A DNA stretch of 64,000 bases, taken from Flavobacteriales bacterium. GTDB lineage: Bacteria > Bacteroidota > Bacteroidia > NS11-12g > UBA9320. This document shows, piece after piece, positions 36,246 through 46,200 of this stretch. Under the pieces are notes generated by a model. That model worked only from the letters and a program-made list of their open reading frames with translations, searched no databases and was not told the DNA's origin. Both the position numbers and the translations under genes were made by a program. The stretch is from assembly GCA_020635435.1 (NCBI GenBank), contig JACJZU010000003.1:62001-126000 (forward strand), written 5' to 3'. Within the stretch, counting starts at the first letter, position 1. Every line of letters starts with the position of its first letter.

Positions 36246-39083
36246 ATGAAAAATATGAGCAATCTGAAGAGTATCATTTTGGCCGGAGTACTTGCATTTT
36301 TAGTACTTCCGACGCAGGCACAGTGGAAGGTAGTTGAGAAAGTGGCTGGTTCCGCTTCCGATTATGTAATTCCTTACGAAAAATACGTCTTGGAGAATAA
36401 TGGCCTCACGCTCATTATTCATGAAGATCACAGCGACCCTATCGTACACGTGCAGGTAGCCTATCACGTTGGATCGGCACGGGAAAGTGTTCGAAATAGT
36501 GGATTTGCACACTTCTTCGAACATATGATGTTCCAGGGTTCAAAGAATGTGGCCGATGAAGAACATTTCAAGATCATCAGCGAAGCAGGGGGTACCAATA
36601 ATGCCTTCACATCCTTCGATAAAACCGTTTATGTGAACACCGCTCCCAGCAACCTCACAGAAACCCTGTTATGGTTGGAAGCAGACCGGATGGGAACGCA
36701 CCTGGAAGGTTTTACCGAGACCAAATTCAACAATCAACGCGATGCGGTTAAAAACGAGAAGCGTCAGCGCTACGATAATCAACCCTACGGAATGGTTAGC
36801 GAAAATCTCTTTAAAACAGTTTTCCCGAATCACCCTTACGAATGGACTCCAATTGGATATGTAGACGATCTGGATATCGCTTCTTTTGATGATCTGCGCA
36901 ATTTCTTTCTGCGCTGGTATGGTCCGAATAACGCTACACTCGTCGTTTCGGGAGATGTGAACCCCGTTCAGGTTAAACAATGGGCAGAGAAATACTTCAA
37001 GTCCATCCCGTCTTGTCCGGAGGTTAAAAAACAGCGCGCCGCTACCCCAATTCTGCCAACCGATGTGTATGTGCCTATGACCGACAACATTTGGTTGCCA
37101 CTCACCATGATGACCTTCCCAACTGTAAAGGAATACCACCGCGACGAGGCTGCTTTGGATATTTTGGCAGAGGCATTGGGTGGAGGGAATAACTCATTGC
37201 TCTACAAGAATTTCGTTAAAACAGAGGACGCCGTTCAGGCCAGTGCCGGACATAGTGCCCTGGAACTTGCAGGTATGTTTCAGATCCAGGTCGTGGCTAA
37301 TTTCATGGGAATGGGCTTTAACGATGTGGAGAAGAGGATCCGGGAAACGCTCGAAGAATTCAATACAAAAGGTATCTCATCTGAGGAACTGGAACGCATT
37401 AAAGCCTCCTTATTGTCCGGGGCTATCGATCAGCTCAACTCGGTTTCCTCCAAAGCGCTGTTGTTGAGCCATTGGAATATGATGAAAGGTGAAACCTACA
37501 ACATGAAGGATGAAATTGAGCGCTACAGCAATGTTACGGCTGAAGATGTAATGCGCGTATTCCGCCGCTATGTTTACAATCAGAAAGCGGTTATCATCAA
37601 TGTGAGCCGGGAGGCACCCAAGGAGGGCGATGACCAAAAACCAAAGAGTATCAATCCGCACGCCCACGAACAAAAGAAAGCGGACCCACAATATGAGGGT
37701 CTGAGTTACAAGCCATTGGTCGACGATTTCGATCGCAGCCTTCGTCCAAGCATCCCCAAAGGCGCAGCAGTAAAACTTCCGGCATACTTTACTCAGAACT
37801 TTGATAATGGTGCCAAAGTGATCGGTAGCTCAACCGACGAGACCCCCAAAGTATACTTTTACCTGGAATTTGAGGGAGGTCATCTCCTTGAAGCCGATAA
37901 AAAGATCAAATCGGGCACTGCCTCGATCACTGCGGAACTGCTCAATGAGGGTCCGGCGGGAATGAGTAGCGAGGAATTCAGTGCCGAACTCGACCGTTTG
38001 GGGAGTCGGATCAGTTTCGGAAGTGGTGTTACCTCTACGACCGTATTCGTTTCTACAATGAAAGAGAATGTAGATGCTACCCTGGAACTTCTTTCGAAAA
38101 CACTCAACACGCCACGATTCGATCCCAACGATTTCCGAAGGGTGAAAAAACAGTACCTCGAGGGCATCAAGAGCCGCAAATCCGATCCCAATTGGATGGC
38201 ACGTTCCACCATGAATTCAATCCTTTACGAAGGAAGTATACTGGCCGAGGATGCTGATGGAGATTTTAAATCCATCGACAAAATGTCGGTAGATGACTGT
38301 AAATCCTTTTTTGAACGCTTTTACTCTCCAAATGTGCTGAACGTAGCTGTCGTGGGTGATCTGAGCAAAGAAGAGATCCTTTCCAAGCTGGTTTTTGTAA
38401 AGGATATGAAATCCAAGAACGTAGTAGTTCCTGAACCTCCTGCGGCGAAAGCCATGCAAGGTACCACACTCGTATTGGTGGATAAACCGTATGCAGCTCA
38501 GTCTTTGGTAGTTGCAGCCTTCCCTTCGTCTGCTTACTCGTACAACGGTGATTATTTCAAGAATACGGTGATGAATTTTCCACTCGGAGGTGCTTTCAAT
38601 TCCAGGATCAATTTGAATTTGCGTGAAGAAAAAGGGTATACCTACGGTGCACGAAGCTTCTTCAATGCAAACAAGTACAACGGAACATATCAGTTCAGCT
38701 CCAATATCAAGAAAGAAGCAACAGATAGTGCCATTGCTGAATTCATGAAAGAAGTGGTGAAGTATAAAAATGAGGGAATTAGCGAGGAGGAGTTATCATT
38801 TACAAAAAGCTCGATCCTCTTGAGTAAGGCACTTGATTACGAAACGCCGTTCCAAAAACTTGGTTTCCTATCCAGCATCATTGAATACGATCTGCCGTCA
38901 AATTACACGAGTGAACAGGAAAAGATCATCAATGCCTTAACGGTAGCCGATATCAATGCTTTGGCCAAAGCCAATCTGAAACCCGAAGAGATGTTGATCG
39001 TTGTTGTGGGCCATGCCTATAAGATCCGCGAAGGCCTTGAAAAATTGGGTTACGGAAAGATCCGTCTGGTTGAGATCAATTAA
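36246..39083 (+). CDS. M16 family (insulinase-like) zinc peptidase
   Basis: 945 aa from the ATG at 36246, where a signal peptide begins (NLKSIILAGVLAFLVLPTQAQ). Tandem M16 halves: the first has the inverted zinc site HFFEHMMFQG and the downstream Glu region; the second is the catalytically silent half, with LREEKGYTYGARSFF forming the substrate-closing Arg/Tyr pair. It is a periplasmic or surface clam-shell peptidase acting on short peptides. The C-terminus (LEKLGYGKIRLVEIN) looks native and intact; the inserted element begins about 57 bp after its stop. Confidence 0.95.
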   Translation: MKNMSNLKSIILAGVLAFLVLPTQAQWKVVEKVAGSASDYVIPYEKYVLENNGLTLIIHEDHSDPIVHVQVAYHVGSARESVRNSGFAHFFEHMMFQGSKNVADEEHFKIISEAGGTNNAFTSFDKTVYVNTAPSNLTETLLWLEADRMGTHLEGFTETKFNNQRDAVKNEKRQRYDNQPYGMVSENLFKTVFPNHPYEWTPIGYVDDLDIASFDDLRNFFLRWYGPNNATLVVSGDVNPVQVKQWAEKYFKSIPSCPEVKKQRAATPILPTDVYVPMTDNIWLPLTMMTFPTVKEYHRDEAALDILAEALGGGNNSLLYKNFVKTEDAVQASAGHSALELAGMFQIQVVANFMGMGFNDVEKRIRETLEEFNTKGISSEELERIKASLLSGAIDQLNSVSSKALLLSHWNMMKGETYNMKDEIERYSNVTAEDVMRVFRRYVYNQKAVIINVSREAPKEGDDQKPKSINPHAHEQKKADPQYEGLSYKPLVDDFDRSLRPSIPKGAAVKLPAYFTQNFDNGAKVIGSSTDETPKVYFYLEFEGGHLLEADKKIKSGTASITAELLNEGPAGMSSEEFSAELDRLGSRISFGSGVTSTTVFVSTMKENVDATLELLSKTLNTPRFDPNDFRRVKKQYLEGIKSRKSDPNWMARSTMNSILYEGSILAEDADGDFKSIDKMSVDDCKSFFERFYSPNVLNVAVVGDLSKEEILSKLVFVKDMKSKNVVVPEPPAAKAMQGTTLVLVDKPYAAQSLVVAAFPSSAYSYNGDYFKNTVMNFPLGGAFNSRINLNLREEKGYTYGARSFFNANKYNGTYQFSSNIKKEATDSAIAEFMKEVVKYKNEGISEEELSFTKSSILLSKALDYETPFQKLGFLSSIIEYDLPSNYTSEQEKIINALTVADINALAKANLKPEEMLIVVVGHAYKIREGLEKLGYGKIRLVEIN

Positions 39084-40708
39084 TTAAACCGAATCAGCCA
39101 TTGGCAGATGTTCGCTGCATCTGCTAATGGTTCGATTCCGCTTCCCCCTACCAAAGCGGAATAAGTGGGTAAATCCATCTTGTTCCGCTTTTTTGTTTGT
39201 GCAAGATCCCGCATCAGCTCTGAGATCACGAGAATGGCCGGATTGAGATCAGTGGTTCGATAATGGCCATTTTCTCTTTCGAGCACAATTCCTCTTGGAA
39301 AGATGGCTTTGACAAATTGACCTTTCACTTCAGGATCACACTTCTGCCAGATATTCAATAGGTTACACATGGCTTTAATGGTCGTTTGACTCAGTTTATC
39401 ATGGTTCGATAACGATCCTTCCAGTTTTTCTAGTTCTGCCTGAATTGGAGTCAGTTCTTCCTTGTACTTGCTCTGGTATTTTCGGTACAGATCTTCGGGA
39501 ACTTCACCTAGTACAAACCGCTCCTCGAGTTTATCCAGCTTCAGCTGGATCTGAGTGCACTGAGTCTTGAATACTTTGATGTCTGATGCATTCTGCTCTT
39601 TGGTATGATCGAGTATTCTCTTGTACTGGTCTATCATGGGTGCTGCATACTTGGGATCAACCACGTTCTCCTGCAGCAATCCTTCGAATTGCCCATGAAG
39701 CTGACGGGCACTTCTGTTGTGTTTGCATCCCACGGTATTGCACTTGTAGTAGAACAGGTTCTTTTTCTTGACCAGATACCCGGTCAGGTTGCAGCCGCAT
39801 CCCGAGCAGATCAAATGACCCTTTAGAGGTAGCTTGTCATAGTGCTCATTTCTTTCCGGGCCTTTCTTCTTGGATTCCAGCAGTTCATTCAGTGCCAGGA
39901 ATTCATCTTTAGTGATCAGCGGTTCATGATTTCCCTTGACCACCTCTCCTTCCAGGGCAGAATGAGCCATCAGACCTGCATAGAACACATTCCTGGCCAT
40001 CTCACTAAGTCGCTTGTCACTTAGATTGATTCCCCGCTGTTTGAGCCATTTACTGAGCTGCTTGAAGGATACATCATGCCGGATCTTCTTTCTGAAAGCT
40101 CTTGCCAGAATTCTGCCCTCAGGGGTTACTTCGATCTTTCGTTCTTTTCCCTGTCGAATGACCTCATATCCAAAAGGTGGTTTGGTTGGCCAGTCTCCCC
40201 GAAGCAGCATTTCTTTGGTTCCTGCCATTGACTTCTGCCTTCTTTGCTGATTCTCGTACTGACCGAAGATCATGTAGATGTGCTGTTGGAGTTCTCCTTC
40301 AGCGGTCATCCCATCTATAGGCTGAGTGACCGAAAGGATCTTGATCCCGGCTTTCTTGAGCTGTTGACCAATGTAAATGGCATTTGGCCCCGAACGGGAA
40401 AAGCGGTCGATGGAGAAAACAAGGATGTTACCCACCTTTTTCCTCTTGGCAAACTCGATCATTCTCTTGAACTCCTTGCGCTCATCATTCTTGGCACTTT
40501 CATAAGTGCCACCAAACTCTCCCACAATCTCAATGCCGTTATTCAATGCATACTGCTTGATATACTTGGCCTGAGTGGCAAGGCTTTGGTTATTGTCGGC
40601 CTGCTCTTTGGTTGATACGCGTGTGTACATCACAGCGGTATTGACCTTGGCCTGGTTGCTGGCCTTGCCTTTTCCAAAGGCTTGGAATATCTGATCTTGA
40701 GCTTTCAT
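39080..40708 (-). CDS. large serine recombinase (integrase)
   Basis: 542 aa. Catalytic resolvase domain at residues about 25-165 with the nucleophile Ser32 in YTRVSTKEQ and FSIDRFSRS; Recombinase domain about 190-290 (PPFGYEVIRQG); zinc ribbon CSGCGCNLTG...CNTVGC; coiled coil about 370-440. These enzymes cut and rejoin short att sites without topological constraint. The reading frame passes through the left att core (residues 520-523, VGGS) and takes its last 19 residues and stop codon from chromosomal sequence. In an excised circle the frame would end after 12 other residues (RLISNFCYGNDA). Upstream small genes on the same strand suggest an operon. Confidence 0.95.
   Translation of the reverse strand: MKAQDQIFQAFGKGKASNQAKVNTAVMYTRVSTKEQADNNQSLATQAKYIKQYALNNGIEIVGEFGGTYESAKNDERKEFKRMIEFAKRKKVGNILVFSIDRFSRSGPNAIYIGQQLKKAGIKILSVTQPIDGMTAEGELQQHIYMIFGQYENQQRRQKSMAGTKEMLLRGDWPTKPPFGYEVIRQGKERKIEVTPEGRILARAFRKKIRHDVSFKQLSKWLKQRGINLSDKRLSEMARNVFYAGLMAHSALEGEVVKGNHEPLITKDEFLALNELLESKKKGPERNEHYDKLPLKGHLICSGCGCNLTGYLVKKKNLFYYKCNTVGCKHNRSARQLHGQFEGLLQENVVDPKYAAPMIDQYKRILDHTKEQNASDIKVFKTQCTQIQLKLDKLEERFVLGEVPEDLYRKYQSKYKEELTPIQAELEKLEGSLSNHDKLSQTTIKAMCNLLNIWQKCDPEVKGQFVKAIFPRGIVLERENGHYRTTDLNPAILVISELMRDLAQTKKRNKMDLPTYSALVGGSGIEPLADAANICQWLIRFN
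39129..39160 (+). other. left attachment site (attL), T-arm-like sequence
   Basis: GGTTCGATTCCGCT at 39129 resembles a tRNA T-loop and 3' T-stem, followed by the core GCTTCCCCCTAC (39140-39151). No matching tRNA 5' half lies upstream; the preceding bases after the M16 stop hold only a hairpin GCAGATG/CATCTGC. Confidence 0.6.
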
Positions 40709-40730
40709 AGCTATTAAATTAAATTCTCGT

Positions 40731-40883
40731 TTACTCTTCCTTCATGGAGACATGCATGAGCACTTCGGTGAATTGCTCAATGAAAGTTAGTGCCTCCTGA
40801 AGCTGTTCTTCGTTCATATTTTCAAATCCCTCATATTTCTTGAGCTCCCCGGTGGTAAGTCCGGGTTTGATGTTCTTGGACAT
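40731..40883 (-). CDS. 50-aa protein next to the recombinase
   Basis: Short frame ATG 40883 to TAA 40731, 22 bp upstream of the recombinase start. It is acidic and helical (KYEGFENMNEEQLQEALTFI), which looks like a real small protein rather than chance. Role unknown; position suggests a regulator or accessory of recombination. Confidence 0.6.
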   Translation of the reverse strand: MSKNIKPGLTTGELKKYEGFENMNEEQLQEALTFIEQFTEVLMHVSMKEE

Positions 40884-40990
40884 GACGCTTTGTGGATGCG
40901 CCCTTCAGTGGTGTTTCCATGTCTGAAGTGCCAATGGGTCACTGGGCTTGAGTTCTTCAATGCCTCATGAATTGTATGTGCCTCAATCAT
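40814..40990 (-). CDS. possible 58-aa coupled ORF downstream of the MerR-like gene
   Basis: An ATG at 40990 lies within the last codons of the MerR-like gene (ATGATTGA overlap), a layout typical of translational coupling. The product MIEAHTIHEALKNSS... is His-rich with a charged tail. It overlaps the 50-aa ORF by 70 bp in another frame, so only one may be real. Confidence 0.25.
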   Translation of the reverse strand: MIEAHTIHEALKNSSPVTHWHFRHGNTTEGRIHKASCPRTSNPDLPPGSSRNMRDLKI

Positions 40991-41948
40991 TACTATGTAC
41001 AAATCGCTTGCGGTTCTGATATTCATACTGCACGGTTTTACCGTCGTTGGACTTCAGGACAAGTCCAACATGTTTTCGTTCCTTGAATCGGTCAATGACT
41101 TCCTGCATGTCTTTCTGCTCAATGCTCTTAGTTTGTGTATAGACCAGATCGGTATGCTTATCGTTAGGATCCAAAATGATCCTGAGTTCTTTCAGGTTTC
41201 CTTCTCGCATCATACTGATCACTTCTCTTTCCACCGGATTGAGGATCTGCATGTCGGCAATTCGATCTTCAAATCGAGCAGTTGTGGTGAGTTTATAGAG
41301 GTATTTTCTCAAGGGTAGAATGAGCATTGGTTCGTTCCTATGCTCATTGATGAGTTCTTGGAAGGGTTTTTCGGGAAGCTCACTTTCCGATTTGACATTA
41401 TCGCTAGAAAGAAAAATCTCTCCACTGGAGTCTACGAACAAGGTATGATCCTGATTTCGGTAGAGTATATTGACCAGAATGATGACAAACGGAGGAATGT
41501 AAATATGTTCAAAAAACGATTCGAAAAGCTCAGGTTCTTCTTCGAGTAGTCTCTCAAGTTCAGTTGCCACATCTTTAGGATCTTCACCAGTCATGCTCGG
41601 GAATGACAAGAACTCCGGTTTGACTCTCCCATCCTTATCAAAGAGTGTCTCTCTGTTGACCTCCATTGGTTTGAATAACTGGTCTCTGATCTGTTTGATC
41701 TTAGCAATGGGAATACCCATATGTCGGAGGTCTTCAATGAGCATCACCCATATGAGCTGAAACACATTGAGCTGCACTCTGGACTCATCCAAGAAAGGGA
41801 TCAACTCATGCTGCTTCCAATGAGTGAATACGCGGGAGCTAATGGACAGATCGTGGATATTGAACTGTTGATTGTCCAGAGCATCAAATAGCTTGCGAGT
41901 ATTCTCAGGGCTCGGGTTGTCGATATATTGGTCCAGATCAGGAAACAT
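40983..41948 (-). CDS. MerR-like DNA-binding regulator of the element
   Basis: 321 aa from the ATG at 41948 (an upstream ATG at 42008 would add 20 residues). Residues about 25-90 read like a MerR winged helix: LSISSRVFTHWKQHELIPF, then LIWVMLIEDLRHMGIPIAKI, the helix-turn-helix and 'rate the angle' wing helices. The remaining about 230 residues, with acidic and charged helices, match nothing I know. It heads the recombinase cluster, and upstream of it lies the 11-bp-phased site array, which it may bind; that link is inference. The 41948 start follows a -7 box by only 4 bp. Confidence 0.6.
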   Translation of the reverse strand: MFPDLDQYIDNPSPENTRKLFDALDNQQFNIHDLSISSRVFTHWKQHELIPFLDESRVQLNVFQLIWVMLIEDLRHMGIPIAKIKQIRDQLFKPMEVNRETLFDKDGRVKPEFLSFPSMTGEDPKDVATELERLLEEEPELFESFFEHIYIPPFVIILVNILYRNQDHTLFVDSSGEIFLSSDNVKSESELPEKPFQELINEHRNEPMLILPLRKYLYKLTTTARFEDRIADMQILNPVEREVISMMREGNLKELRIILDPNDKHTDLVYTQTKSIEQKDMQEVIDRFKERKHVGLVLKSNDGKTVQYEYQNRKRFVHSND

Positions 41949-41952
41949 AGAA

Positions 41953-41960
41953 CAAATATA
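41953..41960 (-). promoter_or_regulatory. -7 box directly before the MerR-like ATG
   Basis: TATATTTG on the minus strand ends 4 bp before the ATG at 41948. If transcription starts a few bases downstream, as usual for this box, the mRNA would be leaderless. No clear -33 TTG was found at normal spacing. Confidence 0.5.
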
Positions 41961-42043
41961 GCGCAATTTACTCTTATGTAATCGTAGCGTAACGCATCCG
42001 TTATCCATTGTTCTGACACAAATCCCCTAACCAGCTGAGTATC

Positions 42044-42201
42044 AACGCTGATGCAGCGGTCAAGCAGCGGTACGGAGGCGCTATTCAGGCGGATGATCAA
42101 CGGTGTTGCAGCGGGAACCCAGTAGAATCACCGGTATGTGGCCGCTCTGTTACCGCTAAGCTGCCGCTATATTCCCGCTCATCTACCAATGGAGCTCCGC
42201 T
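42044..42201. repeat. 11-bp-phased inverted site array upstream of the recombinase cluster
   Basis: Left arm: AGCGG-like pentamers at 42055, 42066, 42077 (GGCGC), 42088 (GGCGG), 42099 (AACGG) and 42110, every 11 bp; a weak AACGC at 42044 continues the phase. Right arm: CCGCT at 42142, 42153, 42164, 42175, 42186 (CCAAT) and 42197, again every 11 bp. The arms are reverse complements placed symmetrically about 42128. Sites one helical turn apart fall on one DNA face, which fits cooperative binding of a multimeric protein. Confidence 0.85.
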
Positions 42202-42486
42202 TATTCAGAGTGGGAGGTTTGAAAAAGAGTCGCTGATTAATGATTAGAGTTTGGCGGTAGGATTGAGGTAGGATTGAGGTAGGATTGCCTATAAATATCA
42301 AATGTCATGCGCCTCTAGCTAATTTAGACTTTTAGAAAGTGACATCATTGATTCCATAGTACGCTTGATCATTGAAACACAAACCACTTTGAATTACTGA
42401 CTTAATATGTACAATTGTTTATTTCAATCATACTCGTAAACTCTCTGCGGCAAGTAAAAACAAAGAATCATGACAAATTCTTAACA
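42202..42486. other. non-coding region between site array and cargo lipoprotein
   Basis: No gene seen. It contains the 11-bp tandem repeat at 42256 and becomes AT-rich towards 42400, the start of the low-GC cargo. Confidence 0.5.
42256..42288 (+). repeat. 11-bp tandem repeat x3
   Basis: GGTAGGATTGA repeated three times without gaps, the last base of the third copy changed. It has the same unit length as the inverted array nearby but a different sequence and phase. Confidence 0.9.
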
Positions 42487-42516
42487 TTGGTAGTTAATTT
42501 CAGTATGGTATATTTG
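42487..42516 (+). promoter_or_regulatory. Bacteroidota-type promoter of the cargo operon
   Basis: TTG at 42487-42489 and TATATTTG at 42509-42516 with a 19-bp spacer, a full match to the -33/-7 consensus. It lies 51 bp before the ATG at 42568, favouring that start. Confidence 0.7.
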
Positions 42517-42567
42517 GAAAGAGTGCAAAAGATCAATCTAGCAAATACTAGAACAAAATTACTCAGG

Positions 42568-43212
42568 ATGCCGCTTGTTATGGCCTTATTTATTGGCGCA
42601 ACAATCTCGTTATCCGGATGCTCCCCTTCAGAGGACATTAATCATGAAAAAGTTGATGAAGAAACAAAATCCTATACCTTTTTTAAATCAGGCTCGCAGT
42701 GGGTTTACAGGGAAAGTTCCTCGTTACAAATAGATACATTAAACGTATTCAATCATTCTTTTCACGTGGCGTACGATAAAGAATTTCATAAAAACGAATA
42801 TGACAACTACTCCTACCAGGTGCGATCAAGCCTCTTCAAACAGGTCGATTCGAATGCATCAATAGATGTTTGGATACAACCATTTTTCTCAGATCAGCTG
42901 GAAGAACATTCAGTTGCTAGATTTAAAAACCCAACATTCCCCCTATTTGAAGAAATTCAGTACGCAGGATTTACTGATACTTCAGTAAAATACCCTCTGT
43001 TGATTCCAGAATCAATCAGGCTCAAGAATATTTATGATTCTCTTGTAGTTGGTGACTCTCTATATTTTTCGGTAAAGCATTTCATTATAGAAGACATCAA
43101 ACATGCGACTTTGACTAAAGAAGTCTACTGGGCAAAAGGAGTGGGGAAAATTAGATACATATTGGGCAATGGTCAAGATTGGAATCTCATATCACATAAT
43201 GTAAATCAATAG
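42568..43212 (+). CDS. cargo lipoprotein of unknown function
   Basis: 214 aa from the ATG at 42568; the frame is open further up to 42415 but the promoter box at 42509 and the lipoprotein signal (LVMALFIGATISLSGCSP) support the shorter form. The mature protein is beta-rich with many aromatic and acidic residues (GSQWVYRESS, YWAKGVGKIRY), reminiscent of Bacteroidota outer-membrane lipoproteins whose end reports a 'product is linked to X' type fold, but I recognise no family. It is AT-rich and only 5 bp from the 1635-aa gene, so the two are probably co-transcribed and may work together at the cell surface. Confidence 0.75.
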   Translation: MPLVMALFIGATISLSGCSPSEDINHEKVDEETKSYTFFKSGSQWVYRESSSLQIDTLNVFNHSFHVAYDKEFHKNEYDNYSYQVRSSLFKQVDSNASIDVWIQPFFSDQLEEHSVARFKNPTFPLFEEIQYAGFTDTSVKYPLLIPESIRLKNIYDSLVVGDSLYFSVKHFIIEDIKHATLTKEVYWAKGVGKIRYILGNGQDWNLISHNVNQ

Positions 43213-43217
43213 TATTA

Positions 43218-46200
43218 ATGAAACCTAATTTACTAAATCGATTCTTTTTAATGTTAACATTGTTAACATGTAATTATACTGCATGGACTCAAGAGTGTAT
43301 CAGCATAGTGTCATATGATGTAATAAGCGAAGTTTTAGACTCCACACAGTCTGAGTTAGAATTTGTCGGCTATTTAGTAGCATTAGATAGTCTTCAATTA
43401 AGAGGTATGTCTAGACTTGATAGTAATGACTGGTTCGATCTTGAAGACGTAGCACAAGAAGATACTGGCGGCGTTTGGCATTACCAAGATTCTCTTGTAT
43501 TTACTTTTACATTATCTACAGATACATCGAACTTATCATTTTACCCCCAAAGGGTAACGATATCCCAGTCGTATATCTCATCTAATAATGACACCGTTGA
43601 TTTAACTTGGATGGCTTACATATATTATTCACCGTGGAATACAGTTGAAATTTATAGTCTAAGTGATTTTTACAATGGTCCTAGGGAATGGTTGTCTTTG
43701 GACTCAATTAGTGGGTCAGAACCGACTCGCATTTCATTCTCTGACACAATGTTACCCAGCTCTACTTACAATCCAAACGACACGTCTCACTCAGAGGAAT
43801 GGGAGGCCACTTACTTGCTTGAAACAGTTCCAAATGCGCCGTTTTTAATTCGCAAAGCACCAATCCACCCCGACACAATGTCATACTACTGTGAGACTTA
43901 TGGTGATTCGGCAACCGAATACTATAACCAAACTCATGCAGAAGGGTTGGTTGGCAAAAATAAAGAAGTGTACGCTTCGGCTCCACACGGAACTACAGGA
44001 ACAAATTCTGCTCAGGAAACATTTGATGAGATTGTCAGGGGCGTTTTAACTACCCGAATTATTAATGATAATGGTGATGAAATTGGCATGCCTCTTTCAG
44101 GAGTGCGCGTTGCACTGAAAGAAAGGGATGGAATTTTCACAGAAGAATTCGATGTAGCATATACTGATGACGACGGTAAATTCGAATTTGATATTACTGT
44201 AACTCAATGGTTTGAAGACGGAAATCTAGAGCTGTTCTTAGAATTTCAAGCTCAAAATTTCAATGATGACTTCCTTGTTACTTCCAAAGGATTCTTGAAC
44301 TCATTAGATCCCTTTGAAAAAGGAATCAAGCATGTAGTTGAACTTGGAACGGTGCCTGATAATCAAAACATTTTTCGACGAACCGAATTAAATGCAAATG
44401 TTTCGAATCCGTTTTATATTACTCATATTTTGCACAAATCATATGAATTTGTTAAAAACAACTCCAATTCAACAACCGTCAACACTAATTTATCGAGTAG
44501 AACATTACGGGTTCTTTTAAATAGTAATTCAAATCAAACGTTAGTGGCTCCGCGAATCATTGGTGCAATTCATGGTACAATTCTGTGGGGTAGCTTAGAC
44601 CCAATTATGAATTTAAGTCCTGAAAGGTCTGATCACGAGAGCACCATATATCATGAATTTGGACACTATCTAATGTGGACAACTCAAGGGCATGATTTTA
44701 TAAGTGTTCATCACGACACGGATTGCCCAAATGTGTTTGGACACACCGGGAATCAAGAAGGTCATTTGCGAATTTCCTGGAGCGAAGGATGGGCCAATGC
44801 AATGCGTTATATACTAGATGGCGCACTGTGGAAACTAGATGTCGAATATGGATTCAGGGCGTTTCGAGCTGGCAACCCTGATAATAACAATATCACATTC
44901 GAATTTCTTGAAAATGCCAGACTCGGAAATTTTAACAATGGGTTAAGAAGCGAATATTTGATTGGAACATCAATTTATGATCTTTGGGATGGTCCAAATA
45001 AATCACTACCCAATACTGAAACATTGTTAACAATAGCTTTTGGAGAAAACAGTATTCCAAATTATAGCCAAGATATGGCTTATCAGGATGATATCAGTGT
45101 AAATTTGGGAGGTGAGTGGATTAATGAAGTGGATGATGTTGAATTGACTTTTAGTGACATACTCGCACCTCTCTATCTTTCAACTGGCAACTGTAAAAAC
45201 TTCTATGATTATATTGAAAGACTAATTGAATTTCGACTCTACAATGACTGCAATGCACTTTATGGTATTTCAAAAGTGCTACGACATAACCGGATTCAAC
45301 TTGATATTGTGGGAATTCAACAGGCAATTCAAGCAGGATCATATTTGGATTTTAACACATCAATTAGCTCGGATGAATTGTATGAACAGAGCACATTTGA
45401 AGATTTTGGCAAAGATGTTTTCTGCATTGGACATACAGATGAAATTGTATTAAAGAGTAACATTATTGAAGCAAATGCTGGTGAAACGAAAAGTCTACCA
45501 AATAACCAATGGTTAGAAGATGAGGTGGATCGAGTAGAAGCTGAACTAGGATCAGGTGCAAGGACTTCAGATTTTGAATCTTATCAAAGTGAGTTTAAGC
45601 CAATTTTACACGAATTCGTCACCGAAAGTCTGTTAATGGGATTTAATTTCCCTAACACGACATGCAGCTTAAATTTAAACACAAATATTGAGTATCCATT
45701 TGAGCTTGACTTACAGACTTGTTCAGATATATCATGGCAATTTGGGAATACTGCCGTAAATATTGGTCAACAAGATGCCACTAATTCACACGTTACGTCA
45801 CTAACCTTTAATTCAGGATCTGAATTAGTGCTGAGTGAAAATACAATCTTGACGATTAATAATGGATCTACTCTCATTATCGAAGAAGGTGGTTTTCTCA
45901 AAATTAATGGATCTCCAACAATTGTTCTGGATGGAGAAGATGCCAAGATTCTAATTAGGGGGTCATTAATCCTAGAGGAAGGCGCTGCGTTTGAGCCAAC
46001 TTCAGGGAATAATGGCTTTGGTGTTGTGGAATTCGACATGCCCAATGTAAATACATCCTCTGATGCTCGTTCAAGAATCAAACTAAATCCAAACTCGACT
46101 GTTGTTTTTAAAGGAACTGATAACACCGATGAACTTGTAATTATTAGTAATAATGTTCTTTGGCTAGATGATTACCCAAGTGATGACGGAAACGGAAATA

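Noticed and set aside
39084..39154. A tRNA gene at the left end of the element
   Set aside because: The T-loop-like GGTTCGATT and a CTACCA end are present, but no 5' acceptor strand or D-arm pairs with it; only a T-arm-like att sequence is supported.
40814..41026. A 70-aa ORF starting at 41026
   Set aside because: Its first part is antisense-free but lies inside the MerR-like gene in another frame; only the version from 40990 is kept, with low confidence.
42044..42201. CRISPR array
   Set aside because: The repeat is only 5 bp at 11-bp spacing and inverted halfway; no repeat-spacer pattern or cas gene.
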